Assembly (NCBI RefSeq): GCF_003952025.1
Contig: NZ_QXGI01000002.1
Location: 416,669-480,668, forward strand
Length of the DNA stretch: 64,000 nt
Reading direction: 5' to 3'
Origin: Bifidobacterium castoris
GTDB lineage: Bacteria > Actinomycetota > Actinomycetes > Actinomycetales > Bifidobacteriaceae
Shown: one piece after another, positions 1 through 11,681 of the stretch
How the letters are laid out: each line of letters starts with the position of its first letter
Numbering within the stretch: position 1 is the stretch's first letter
The notes under the pieces: model-generated
What the model was told of the DNA's origin: nothing
The model's input: the letters and a program-made list of their open reading frames with translations, nothing else
The model's database searches: none
Program-made: the position numbers and the translations under genes

Positions 1-1464
1 GCGCGCGACGCGGCGAGCGCGAGCGAGGCCTTCCCCTGCGGCGATGTCGCGTTGCGCGACGACTACATCGCCGCGCTGCCGTTCCCGTTGACCCATGGCC
101 AGCGTGACGTCATCGACCGGATCGGCGTGGACATGCGCGCCGACCATCCGATGCAGCGGCTGCTGCAGGGCGAGGTCGGCTCCGGCAAGACCGTCGTCGC
201 CGTCGCCGCGATGCTGCAGGCCGTCGGCTCCGGCCATCAGGCCGTGCTCGTCGCGCCGACGCAGGTGCTCGCCGAACAGCACCACCAGTCGATCACCGCG
301 TCGGTCGGCGCGTCGGACGCCGATGTGCCGGTGCTGCTGCTCACCGGCGGCATGAAGCTCGCCGCGCGCCGCCGCGTGCTCGCGAAGGCCGCGAGCGGCG
401 AGCCGTGCATCGTCGTCGCGACTCACGCCGCGTTCTCGAAGTCGTTCCAGGCGCCGAACCTCGCGCTCGCCGTCATCGACGAGCAGCACCGCTTCGGCGT
501 CGAGCAGCGCGAGACCCTGCGCGGCAAGTCGGAGCGCGACCCGCATCTGCTCGTCATGACGGCGACGCCGATTCCGCGCACTGCGGCGATGACGTGGTTC
601 GGCGACCTCGACATCTCGTGGCTGACCGAACTGCCGGGCGGCCGCCGGCCGATCCGCACCTTCATCGTGCCGGAGGACGACGGCAAGCTGATGTCCGACA
701 TGTTCTGGCATCTGCGTGCGCGCATCGACGCCGGCGAGCGCGCGTACATCGTCTGCCCGCGCATCGACGTGCCGGAGGACGACGGCGCGGCCGCCGCCGA
801 CGATGACATGCAGGTCGTCGAACTCGGTGACGACGCCGACCATCCGCGCCCGCCGCTGCGTTCGGTGGAGGAGATCCGTGAACGATTGCAATCGCTGCCG
901 CAGTTCCGCGGCGTCGCGATCTGCACGCTCACCGGTCGCGACGACGACAAGACGAAGCAGCGCGTCATGGAGGAGTTCGCGGGCGGCGCGACGCCGGTCA
1001 TGGTCGCGACGACGGTCATCGAGGTCGGCGTCGACGTGCCGCAGGCCAGCTGCATCGTCATCTTCGACGCCGACCGCTACGGCCTGTCGCAGCTGCATCA
1101 GCTGCGCGGACGCGTCGGCCGAGGCGGAACCGACGCGTGGGCGTTCCTCGTTTCGCGCGCCGAAGCGGGGTCGATCGCCGAGGAGCGGCTGCAGGTCATC
1201 GCCGATTCGCTTGACGGAGCCGACATCGCCGCCAAGGATCTCGAGTTGCGCGGCGCCGGCGATGTGCTCGGCGACGCGCAGTCGGGCGGCAAGTCGAGCC
1301 TCAGGCTGCTGCGCGTCGTCAAGGACGCGCCGATGATCGCCGACGCGCGTGAGCGCGCGCAGAGGCTGCTCGACGCCGATCCGACGCTCGACGGGCATGT
1401 GCAGCTCGCCGGCGCCGTCCTCGATTTCACGCGCGGCAACGAGAGGTTCCTGACGAGCAACTGA
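1..1464 (+). CDS. recG: ATP-dependent DNA helicase RecG (3' part)
   Basis: The reading frame is open from base 1, so the gene starts left of the window and only the helicase core and C-terminus are visible. RecG remodels stalled replication forks and Holliday junctions. Visible motifs in order are Walker A (GEVGSGKT, about bases 169-192), the DEQH box (DEQHRFGVEQR), motif III (VMTATPIPRT) and the helicase C domain with VATTVIEVGVDVPQA and QLRGRVGRGG. The C-terminal RecG wedge-proximal signature (DLELRGAGDVLG) is present. It ends just before a degraded coding stretch and rsmD, the usual downstream partner in actinobacteria. Assignment is secure; the N-terminal wedge domain lies outside the window. 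Confidence 0.97.
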   Translation, partial: ARDAASASEAFPCGDVALRDDYIAALPFPLTHGQRDVIDRIGVDMRADHPMQRLLQGEVGSGKTVVAVAAMLQAVGSGHQAVLVAPTQVLAEQHHQSITASVGASDADVPVLLLTGGMKLAARRRVLAKAASGEPCIVVATHAAFSKSFQAPNLALAVIDEQHRFGVEQRETLRGKSERDPHLLVMTATPIPRTAAMTWFGDLDISWLTELPGGRRPIRTFIVPEDDGKLMSDMFWHLRARIDAGERAYIVCPRIDVPEDDGAAAADDDMQVVELGDDADHPRPPLRSVEEIRERLQSLPQFRGVAICTLTGRDDDKTKQRVMEEFAGGATPVMVATTVIEVGVDVPQASCIVIFDADRYGLSQLHQLRGRVGRGGTDAWAFLVSRAEAGSIAEERLQVIADSLDGADIAAKDLELRGAGDVLGDAQSGGKSSLRLLRVVKDAPMIADARERAQRLLDADPTLDGHVQLAGAVLDFTRGNERFLTSN

Positions 1465-1506
1465 GTGCGAGCGGCGCCCACGGCGAATGCCAGAAGACGA
1501 TCACCG

Positions 1507-1741
1507 GACGGCAAGGTCACTGTGAAGAACGGTTCGATCTTCAAACTCAAGGGCGGCGAGACGGCAGGCCGTGCACGGCCTGCCGGCCGGCGCGAAGTCC
1601 ACGGTGGCGCAAACCGGCAGGCCCACGGCGGCGCAGGCTCGTCGGTCGACCATGACGGCGCGTCCGGCGACATCGAACGCAGCGGGGACGACCAAACTCG
1701 GCTTCGTCAACGCCTATACGCCCGATCCGACGACGCCTGCG
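1507..1741 (+). pseudogene. Remnant of a pilin/Cna-like surface-protein domain
   Basis: Between recG and rsmD, two neighbouring frames encode pieces that fit one pattern found in LPXTG surface proteins. In frame 1, bases 1507-1566 read DGKVTVKNGSIFKLKGGETA. In frame 2, from about 1571, they read VHGLPAGAKSTVAQTG. Further on, 1694-1741 reads KLGFVNAYTPDPTTPA. The order 'F.LKGGE - GLPAG.K.TV - F.N.YTPDP' resembles the C-terminal fimbrial repeat domain of Gram-positive surface proteins. A frame change falls near 1566-1571, in a 22-base perfect palindrome (1563-1584). No signal peptide or LPXTG is left. This is pattern-based inference; the alternative is a long in-frame leader of rsmD. Confidence 0.35.
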
Positions 1742-1873
1742 ATGACGAACACCTTCGGAGGCGGCGGCATCCCCGTCGACGCCGAACCGACCGTGCAGCC
1801 AGCCGACTTCATGAACGCCTTCCTGCGCATGGACCGCATGGCGATGGGCGGGCGGGGCGCTAGGCTCGAAACC

Positions 1874-2485
1874 ATGCATGTCATCACCGGCAGATTCAAA
1901 GGCGCACCGCTCACGACGCCGCTTTCCGTGACGCGACCGACGACCGACCGCACGAAGGAGGCGTTGTTCTCACGCCTCGAATCGCGCGGCCTGCTGCAGG
2001 ACGCGCGGGTGCTCGACCTCTTCGGCGGCACCGGCGCGCTCGGCATCGAGGCGCTGAGCCGCGGCGCGCGCGAACTCGTCGTCGTCGAGGCGAACGCGCA
2101 GGCGGCGAAACTGATCGCCGGCACGTTGACGGCGCTCAAGCGGCACCACGGATGGGAAGAGGGCATGGACGCGCATGTCGTGCGCGCGAAGGCCGAACGC
2201 TACGCGGCGAAGGCGAAGGTCGACGCACCCTTCGACCTCGTGCTCATCGACCCGCCGTACATGTTCGCGACCAACGACTGCGCACGGCTGCTCGACGACC
2301 TCGTCGGGCGAGGATTGGTGGGGCAGTACGGCGCGATCGTCCTCGAACGCTCGAAGCGCACAGCGCCGCCGACGCCGCCCGCCGGATGGGTCGAGGACGA
2401 TCGGCGCGACTACGGCGAGACGACCGTGTACACGTATCGTTCAAACGACTACGAACGGCTCGTCGACGCACAGCGCGCCGATTGA
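1874..2485 (+). CDS. rsmD: 16S rRNA (guanine(966)-N2)-methyltransferase RsmD
   Basis: RsmD transfers a methyl group from SAM to N2 of G966 of 16S rRNA during 30S assembly. The 203-residue product starts MHVITGRFKG, the family N-terminus. It has the SAM-binding loop DLFGGTGALG (about residues 49-58) and the catalytic DPPY at 126-129. ATG 1874 was chosen because it matches the family start and length; the frame stays open upstream to about 1571 with coding-like codon use, so a longer product is not excluded. No clear ribosome binding site precedes 1874. The gene converges on trmD with a 22-base gap. Confidence 0.92.
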   Translation: MHVITGRFKGAPLTTPLSVTRPTTDRTKEALFSRLESRGLLQDARVLDLFGGTGALGIEALSRGARELVVVEANAQAAKLIAGTLTALKRHHGWEEGMDAHVVRAKAERYAAKAKVDAPFDLVLIDPPYMFATNDCARLLDDLVGRGLVGQYGAIVLERSKRTAPPTPPAGWVEDDRRDYGETTVYTYRSNDYERLVDAQRAD

Positions 2486-2507
2486 GGCGGCCCAGCGCCG
2501 GGATGGC

Positions 2508-3332
2508 TCAGCCGAGTCGGCGCGGATGAGCGCCGGAGACCTCCCAGCCGAGCGCCATCAGCGTCTTGCGGTCGGCCTTGCCGAGCGCCGCGCAGTCAAG
2601 ACGCGCGATCAGATCAGGCCGGAGCCGCGACGTTTTCCCGAGCGCCTCGTCGCGCCGGAAACGGTCGACCTTGCCGTGGTCGCCGGAGATGAGCACCGGT
2701 GGCACCGCCATGCCGCGCCAGGTGGCCGGCTTCGTGTACTGGCTGTGCTCGAGCAGCGCGTTCGCGCCGGTGTATGACTCCTCGACGATCGAGTCGGCGT
2801 TGCCCATGAATCCGGGCAGCAGCCGCGTGATCGCCTCAAGCATCACCGAGACGGCGACCTCGCCGCCGTTGAGCACGTAGTCGCCGATCGAATACTCGCG
2901 CACGTCGACGCCGCGCTCGCGGTAGTACTGCGGGATGCGCGCGTCATAGCCCTCGTAGCGGCCGCAGCCGAAGACGAGATGTTCGGCGTGCGACAGCTCG
3001 GTCGCGCACTGCTGCGTGAACAGCGGCGCCGACGGGTTCGGGAAGATCAGCACCGGGGAGCCGGGGGAGGGCGCGGCGTCCGCGTCCGCCGGAGCGTCCA
3101 CCGGGACGTCGAGCAGCTCGTCGAGGCATTCGGCCCACACCTCGGGCTTCATCACCATGCCGGCGCCGCCGCCGACCGGCGTATCGTCGACCGACTGGTG
3201 CACGTCATGCGTCCAGTCGCGCAGGTTGTGCACGCGTACCGTGACGAGCCCGCGTTCCATCGCCTTGCCGAACAGGCTCAGGTTGAGCACGTCGAAGTAC
3301 TCGGGGAACACGGAGACGATGTCGATGTCCAT
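2508..3332 (-). CDS. trmD: tRNA (guanine(37)-N1)-methyltransferase TrmD
   Basis: TrmD methylates N1 of G37 next to the anticodon, which prevents +1 frameshifting. The 274-residue product has the SPOUT-knot signatures: N-terminal VFPEYFDVL, GGGAGMVMKPEV, the SAM-binding GRYEGYDARI and EYSIGDYVLNGGE, and EESYTG. It is the last gene of a minus-strand cluster rpsP-khpA-rimM-trmD, the standard actinobacterial and proteobacterial order. A 101-base gap with a 19-bp hairpin separates it from rimM. An acidic Ala/Pro insert (PVDAPADADAAPSPG) sits after DELLD and is a small lineage-specific addition. Start at ATG 3332 gives the conserved MDIDIVSVFPE. Confidence 0.97.
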   Translation of the reverse strand: MDIDIVSVFPEYFDVLNLSLFGKAMERGLVTVRVHNLRDWTHDVHQSVDDTPVGGGAGMVMKPEVWAECLDELLDVPVDAPADADAAPSPGSPVLIFPNPSAPLFTQQCATELSHAEHLVFGCGRYEGYDARIPQYYRERGVDVREYSIGDYVLNGGEVAVSVMLEAITRLLPGFMGNADSIVEESYTGANALLEHSQYTKPATWRGMAVPPVLISGDHGKVDRFRRDEALGKTSRLRPDLIARLDCAALGKADRKTLMALGWEVSGAHPRRLG

Positions 3333-3372
3333 ATGGCTCCTTGCAGTGTTGGGTCACGGTGTCGGGATCACA

Positions 3373-3419
3373 GCTTCGCATGCCCCGGCCGTAATGGGCG
3401 CGGCCGGGGCATGCGAAGC
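3373..3419 (-). terminator. 19-bp perfect hairpin between rimM and trmD
   Basis: Arms 3373-3391 and 3401-3419 are perfectly complementary and flank a 9-base loop. It lies in the only sizeable gap of the rpsP-trmD cluster. There is no T-run on the minus strand, so it may be an attenuating or RNA-stabilising structure rather than a full terminator. Confidence 0.55.
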
Positions 3420-3433
3420 ACAGTGGGGGGGGG

Positions 3434-3982
3434 TCAGATGCCCGGGATCAGGCCGCCGGGAGGATCGATCGTCAGATAGCCCTCCTCGAGGTCCACGTCG
3501 GGCACGAGTTCGATGACGAAGGGCACGAGCGCCGTCTTCTCGTCGCCGACCGGCTCGGCCAGACGGATCTTGAGCAGCCACTGCGCGCCTTCGGTCATGT
3601 CGACGACCTTGCCGAGGACACGGCCGTCCGGCGCGAGCCGCGCCTCGAGGCCGACGATGTCCTTCGGATAGAACTCGTCCTCCTCGAGCTCCCACGGCTC
3701 CCCATAGAGGATCGTGCCGTTGAGCGCCTCGGCCGCGTTGCGGTCGTCGATGCCTTCGAGCTTGATGTACCAGCGGTTCCTGAACGTGCGTGCGCCTTCG
3801 ACGACGTATTCGTCCTCGGCGTCCTTCGTGAACAGCGGCGAGCCGGGGGCGAAACGCTCCTCGGGTTCGTCGGTGAACAGCTGCACGCTCACTTCGCCTT
3901 TGAGTCCCTGCGCGCGTCCGATACGACAGACCCTCAGCAGCTCGGGCTGTTGAGGGTCCATCGGTGAAGATTCATGATTCAC
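3434..3982 (-). CDS. rimM: Ribosome maturation factor RimM
   Basis: RimM binds ribosomal protein S19 and the 16S 3' domain and assists 30S head maturation. The 182-residue protein has the N-terminal RimM domain (RIGRAQGLKGEVSVQLFTD, and FVEG-type strand VVEGARTFRNRWYIKLEGI) and a C-terminal PRC-barrel domain (DIVGLEARLAPDGRVLGKV, ending DPPGGLI). It overlaps khpA by four bases, so the two are probably translationally coupled. The first Met gives MNHESSPMDPQQPELLRVCR; a start at the second Met would drop only seven residues. A run of nine G lies just past the stop on the plus strand (3425-3433). Confidence 0.95.
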   Translation of the reverse strand: MNHESSPMDPQQPELLRVCRIGRAQGLKGEVSVQLFTDEPEERFAPGSPLFTKDAEDEYVVEGARTFRNRWYIKLEGIDDRNAAEALNGTILYGEPWELEEDEFYPKDIVGLEARLAPDGRVLGKVVDMTEGAQWLLKIRLAEPVGDEKTALVPFVIELVPDVDLEEGYLTIDPPGGLIPGI

Positions 3983-4212
3983 TTGCGCACATCCATGATG
4001 TCGACGCGCACCTTGTGGTCGGCCATCGCCTGCACCACGGTGCGGATCGCGTTGGCGGTGCGGCCGTTGCGGCCGATCACACGCCCGATGTCCTCAGGAT
4101 TGACGCGTACGCGAATCAGCTCACCACGCGCGTTCTCATGGGACTTGACCGAGACGTCGTCAGGGAAATCGACGATGTTCCTAATCAGATGTTCCACGAC
4201 TTGAGCAAGCAT
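3979..4212 (-). CDS. khpA: KH-domain RNA-binding protein KhpA
   Basis: A 77-residue single KH-domain protein. The GXXG loop is visible in VIGRNGRTANAIRT and the N-terminus is MLAQVVEHLIRNIVDFPDDV. KhpA family proteins bind structured RNA and, in other Gram-positives, pair with KhpB to affect cell length and peptidoglycan synthesis. Position between rpsP and rimM is the conserved one. It is two bases downstream of rpsP and overlaps the rimM start by four bases, so the four genes look like one operon. Confidence 0.95.
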   Translation of the reverse strand: MLAQVVEHLIRNIVDFPDDVSVKSHENARGELIRVRVNPEDIGRVIGRNGRTANAIRTVVQAMADHKVRVDIMDVRK

Positions 4213-4214
4213 GA

Positions 4215-4694
4215 TCAGACGGCTTCCGGAGCGGACTCTTCAGGATCGGCGAACTCGACCTTCTCGTCGGCCTTCTGCTCGGCAGCGGCGTCCGGGTCGG
4301 TGGCGGCCTCGTTGGCCTTGAGCTCGGCTTCGGCCTTCGCGGCCTTGAGCTTCTGCGCCTTCGTGTCGGCCTCTTCGATGAGCGTGGCCGCATCCGGCTT
4401 CGCGGCGGCGGTCTTCAGCGTGCCCTCGGCGCCCTTGAGGCCCTTGAACTTCTGCCAGTCGCCGGTGATCTTGAGCAGGTTGCGGACCTGGTCGGTCGGC
4501 TGCGCGCCGACGCCCAGCCAGTACTGCGCGCGATCGGAATCGATCTCGATCGTCGAAGGCTGCGTGTTCGGGTTGTACAGGCCGATCTCCTCGATGGCCT
4601 GGCCGTCGCGCTTGTTGCGCGAATCCATGATGACGACGCGGTACACGGCATAGAACTTCTTGCCCATACGCTTGAGACGAATCTTGGTTGCCAA
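4215..4694 (-). CDS. rpsP: 30S ribosomal protein S16
   Basis: S16 binds 16S rRNA and is needed for 30S assembly. The first 80 or so residues are canonical ([20 protein letters not shown], ...[18 protein letters not shown]). The 159-residue product is nearly twice the usual S16 length because of an Ala/Glu/Lys-rich C-terminal tail, seen in other actinobacteria. The start codon is TTG at 4692-4694, supported by an AAGGAG site seven bases upstream and by the family N-terminus; no ATG fits. It heads the rpsP-khpA-rimM-trmD cluster. Confidence 0.97.
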   Translation of the reverse strand: MATKIRLKRMGKKFYAVYRVVIMDSRNKRDGQAIEEIGLYNPNTQPSTIEIDSDRAQYWLGVGAQPTDQVRNLLKITGDWQKFKGLKGAEGTLKTAAAKPDAATLIEEADTKAQKLKAAKAEAELKANEAATDPDAAAEQKADEKVEFADPEESAPEAV

Positions 4695-8375
<3,681 letters not shown>

Positions 8376-8381
8376 GCGGCG

Positions 8382-9767
8382 TCATTCGGCATCCCCGTCG
8401 TCGCGTGCGGCGCGGATGCGGTCGCGTGCGCGCTCGCGGGCGAGCGGCGGCAGCGAATCCGGCCATGTCTCGCCGGCGCCCGCGTTGAGCGGCGTCGGAT
8501 GGTCGATGATCGTCAGCGTCGCGGCGAGCGCGAGATGGTCGGTGCCGGGCACTTCGACCGCGCGCACGTCGGAGGCGGTCAGATAGTCGGTGAACAGCAC
8601 ATGGTCGAGCACGATGCGCGGCCACTTGATCCAACGTGGATAGGTCGGGCGCAGCCCGCGTGCGTCGGTGAGCGCCGCGTCGTGGAAGCCGGCGGCGAGC
8701 AGTTTGCGGAAGCTCGGATGGGGGATGCCCGAGTTGAAATCGCCCATGACGACGCAGATCGTCTCACGTTCGGACGGCTGCGCGGCGGAGGGCTGCGCGG
8801 TCTGCGCGTCCGCCGCGGTCGTGGCGGCGGCGTCGTGGCGGGCGGCGCGGTCGGCCGTCGCCGAATGCGCGGAGATGCCGGCCTGCACGAGGACGCCATC
8901 ACGGGAGCCGTCCTTCTTGGCCGCCGCGGCCGCCGCACGGTTGGCCGCGTCGATCGCGGCGAGCGTCGGGTACTTTTCGCGAGGCTCGTCCTTCGGATGC
9001 GCGATCAATGCACGCAGGCCGATGATGCCCTCCGACCATGCGCGGCAGCCGCGCATCGGCGACTTCGGATGGGCGGACGCGAAGGTGATGTCGCGCGTCG
9101 ACGAGAACGGGATCGTCATCGTCGGCACGTCGGCTGCCGGGATCGGCACGCCGGTCGGCGTGCTCGCCGATGGCTCGACGCGCATCCAGACGCCGTTGAA
9201 GCCGCCGTTGTCGGTCGGCAGCGCCTCGCCGAGCTCATGGTAGGGAAGCAGCGCGTTGAGGCCGGCGGCGTCGAGGCGCGCGACGAGGTCGTCGCTGAGC
9301 TCCTGCAGCGCGAGGACGGCGACGTCCTCGTCGCGCACAAGGCCGACGACCCTCTCGGCGTCGGCATGGCCGTATCGGCAGTTGAGCGTCAGCACGCGGA
9401 ACTGGCCGTGGTCGGGATGCGATTTGCGCGGGCGGTCAGCGTTGGCCGTTGCGCCGTCCTCGCGCGCCTTGCGCTCGGCGAGACGTCGCGCGAGCGCGGC
9501 GGCCGTGTTCGGCGCCTTGATGCCGTTGAGCCAATAGGCGGATTGGCGCATCAGCGACGCGATGATCATGACGACGGCGCAGATCGCGAACGGCCACGCA
9601 TGCAGACAGACGCTGACGATCGCGAGCGCGGTGAAGGGGATCCACAGGAAAGGCGTCAGCGCGATCAGATAGGGCAGCGGCTTGTGGCCGTCCCAGCCGG
9701 CGGGCAGCTCGGTGAGCGCGAGCCATGCGATCAGCACGATCAGCACGATCCACATCGCGATGAGCAT
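8382..9767 (-). CDS. Membrane-anchored endonuclease/exonuclease/phosphatase protein
   Basis: A 461-residue protein with about three N-terminal membrane segments (residues 1-100, IAMWIVLIVLIAWLAL and FLWIPFTALAIVSVCL) followed by an endonuclease/exonuclease/phosphatase domain. Domain motifs are RVLTLNCRYGHAD, LALQELSDDL, VVMGDFNSGIPHPSF and the C-terminal PGTDHLALAATL, which supplies the catalytic Asp-His pair. The substrate cannot be deduced; phosphodiesters (nucleic acid or phospholipid head groups) are possible. Start was set at 9767 because AAAGGTG precedes it and the membrane segment starts there; a start at 9833 would add 22 unlikely residues. A low-complexity Ala/Asp insert splits the domain. 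Confidence 0.85.
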   Translation of the reverse strand: MLIAMWIVLIVLIAWLALTELPAGWDGHKPLPYLIALTPFLWIPFTALAIVSVCLHAWPFAICAVVMIIASLMRQSAYWLNGIKAPNTAAALARRLAERKAREDGATANADRPRKSHPDHGQFRVLTLNCRYGHADAERVVGLVRDEDVAVLALQELSDDLVARLDAAGLNALLPYHELGEALPTDNGGFNGVWMRVEPSASTPTGVPIPAADVPTMTIPFSSTRDITFASAHPKSPMRGCRAWSEGIIGLRALIAHPKDEPREKYPTLAAIDAANRAAAAAAKKDGSRDGVLVQAGISAHSATADRAARHDAAATTAADAQTAQPSAAQPSERETICVVMGDFNSGIPHPSFRKLLAAGFHDAALTDARGLRPTYPRWIKWPRIVLDHVLFTDYLTASDVRAVEVPGTDHLALAATLTIIDHPTPLNAGAGETWPDSLPPLARERARDRIRAARDDGDAE

Positions 9768-9833
9768 GAAGGCACCTTTCTGTAGGGGATGTGCGGTACA
9801 TCGAAAAGGCCGTGGCGGTCGGGCCACGGTCAA

Positions 9834-9862
9834 GAAAAAGGCGGCTGCTACTGGCAGCCGCC
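9834..9862 (-). terminator. Rho-independent terminator after ffh
   Basis: On the minus strand, a 9-bp GC-rich stem (9854-9862 with 9840-9848, loop of 5) is followed directly by five T (plus-strand A-run 9835-9839). It sits 15 bases past the ffh stop. Confidence 0.85.
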
Positions 9863-9876
9863 CCTCATGCGGACGG

Positions 9877-11514
9877 TCAGTTGCCGCCGAGCAGGCCGCC
9901 GAGGCCGCCGCCGAGATTCGGCGGGAGGTCGGCGCCGCCGAGCATCCCCTGCAGCTCGTCGGGCAGCTGCGGCGTCTTCGGCTTCTTGACGAAGGCCGAG
10001 CCGGAGGCGTTCGGCTTGCCGGACAGCCGTGCGCGCAACGCCTGCTCCTCGGCCTCGCGCTTCATCGGATTGCCGGACTTCGACGCGCCCTTCTTGCCTT
10101 TCTTGCCCTTCTTGGCGTTCTTGCGGGCCGAACCGCCGCCGAAGCCGCCCATCGAACCGAAGCCGGCCTTGTTGCTCATGCGCTTCATCATCTTCGAGGC
10201 CTGCTCGAAACGCTGCAGCAGCGCGTTGACGGCGGAGACGGTCACGCCCGAGCCGTAGGCGATGCGCGCGCGGCGCGAGCCGTCGATGATCTTCGGATTG
10301 CGGCGCTCCTCGGGCGTCATCGAACGGATGATCGCCTCGGTGCGGTCGATCTCGCGCTCGTCGAACTGCTCGAGCTCCTTGCGGTGCTGCGCCATGCCCG
10401 GGATCATGCCGAGCAGCGACTTCATCGAACCGAGCTTGCGCACCTGCTGCAGCTGCGCGAGGAAATCGTCGAGGCCGAAATCGCCCTCGGCCATCTTCTC
10501 GGCGGCCTTGCGCGTCTGCTCCTCGTCGAACTCACGCTGCGCCTGCTCGATGAGCGTCAGGATGTCGCCCATGTCGAGGATGCGCGAGGCCATGCGGTCC
10601 GGGTGGAAGACCTCGAAGTCCTTGAGGCCCTCGCCGTTCGACGCGAACAGGATCGGCTTGCCGGTCACCGACGCGACCGACAATGCGGCGCCGCCGCGCG
10701 CGTCGCCGTCGAGCTTCGAAAGCACGACGCCGGTGAAGTCGACGCCCTCGTCGAAGGCCTGCGCGGTGCGCACCGCGTCCTGGCCGATCATCGCGTCGAT
10801 GACGAAGAGGATCTCGTCCGGCTGCACGGCGTCGCGGATGTCGCGCGCCTGCTTCATCAGCGTCTCGTCGACGCCGAGACGGCCCGCCGTATCGATGATG
10901 ACGGTGTCGTAGAGCTTCTGGCGCGCGTACTCGATCGAATCGCGCGCGACCTTGACCGGATCGCCGTGCGTCTCGCCCGGCGCGGAGACCGCTTCGCCGC
11001 CGGCCGACTGCACGCCCTTCTCCGGCGCGTACACCGGCACGCCGGCGCGCTCGCCGACGACCTCGAGCTGCGTCACCGCGTTCGGACGCTGCAGATCGGC
11101 CGCGACGAGCAGCGGCGTATGGCCCGATTCCTTGAGCCAGTAGCCGAGCTTGCCGGCGAGCGTCGTCTTGCCGGCGCCCTGCAGACCCGCGAGCATGATG
11201 ATCGTCGGCGGCGTCTTCGCGAAGTTGAGCGGACGGTCGACGCCCTGGCCGAGGATGTCGGTGAGCTCGTCGTTGACGATCTTGACGACCTGCTGGGCCG
11301 GGTTGAGCGCCTCGGAGACCTCGGCGCCGAGCGCGCGCTCGCGCACGCGCGCCGTGAACGAACGCACGACGTCGAGCGAGACGTCCGCGTCGAGCAGCGC
11401 GCGGCGGATCTCGCGGATCGTGCCGTCGATGTCGGCCTCGGAAAGCTTGCCTTTGCTCTTGAGATGCTTGAACGCGTTCGAGAGCCTGTCTGTAAGAGAA
11501 CTGAATGCTGCCAT
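9877..11514 (-). CDS. ffh: Signal recognition particle protein Ffh (SRP54)
   Basis: Ffh is the GTPase of the bacterial signal recognition particle; with 4.5S RNA it delivers nascent membrane and secreted proteins to FtsY and SecYEG. The 545-residue product has the N domain (1-90), the G domain with GLQGAGKTT at 110-118, DTAGR and SKLDGDARGG, and the Met-rich M domain (QVRKLGSMKSLLGMIPGM, SRRARIAYGSG). The C-terminus is Lys/Gly-rich (KKGKKGKKG) then Gly-rich, typical of actinobacterial Ffh. ATG 11514 gives the family N-terminus MAAFSSLTDRL; the frame is open 66 codons further upstream without family similarity. Confidence 0.97.
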   Translation of the reverse strand: MAAFSSLTDRLSNAFKHLKSKGKLSEADIDGTIREIRRALLDADVSLDVVRSFTARVRERALGAEVSEALNPAQQVVKIVNDELTDILGQGVDRPLNFAKTPPTIIMLAGLQGAGKTTLAGKLGYWLKESGHTPLLVAADLQRPNAVTQLEVVGERAGVPVYAPEKGVQSAGGEAVSAPGETHGDPVKVARDSIEYARQKLYDTVIIDTAGRLGVDETLMKQARDIRDAVQPDEILFVIDAMIGQDAVRTAQAFDEGVDFTGVVLSKLDGDARGGAALSVASVTGKPILFASNGEGLKDFEVFHPDRMASRILDMGDILTLIEQAQREFDEEQTRKAAEKMAEGDFGLDDFLAQLQQVRKLGSMKSLLGMIPGMAQHRKELEQFDEREIDRTEAIIRSMTPEERRNPKIIDGSRRARIAYGSGVTVSAVNALLQRFEQASKMMKRMSNKAGFGSMGGFGGGSARKNAKKGKKGKKGASKSGNPMKREAEEQALRARLSGKPNASGSAFVKKPKTPQLPDELQGMLGGADLPPNLGGGLGGLLGGN

Positions 11515-11681
11515 AATGGCTACGATTCTACCGTGTTGAGGGGAAATCGTGCAGCTTGCGCACCGGAACCCCACAGCCATGCGCGCGTTCACTACACTGG
11601 TTGGAGCGCGACAGGTGAGGGCGGTCGCGCGTACGACGACGACGCGGCGCCATATGGCCCGACGAGGAGCGAGGAGGCGAC

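Noticed and set aside
3425-3433. Run of nine G considered as a phase-variation tract
   Set aside because: It lies just after the rimM stop codon and not in a coding region or promoter, so slippage would not switch a gene.
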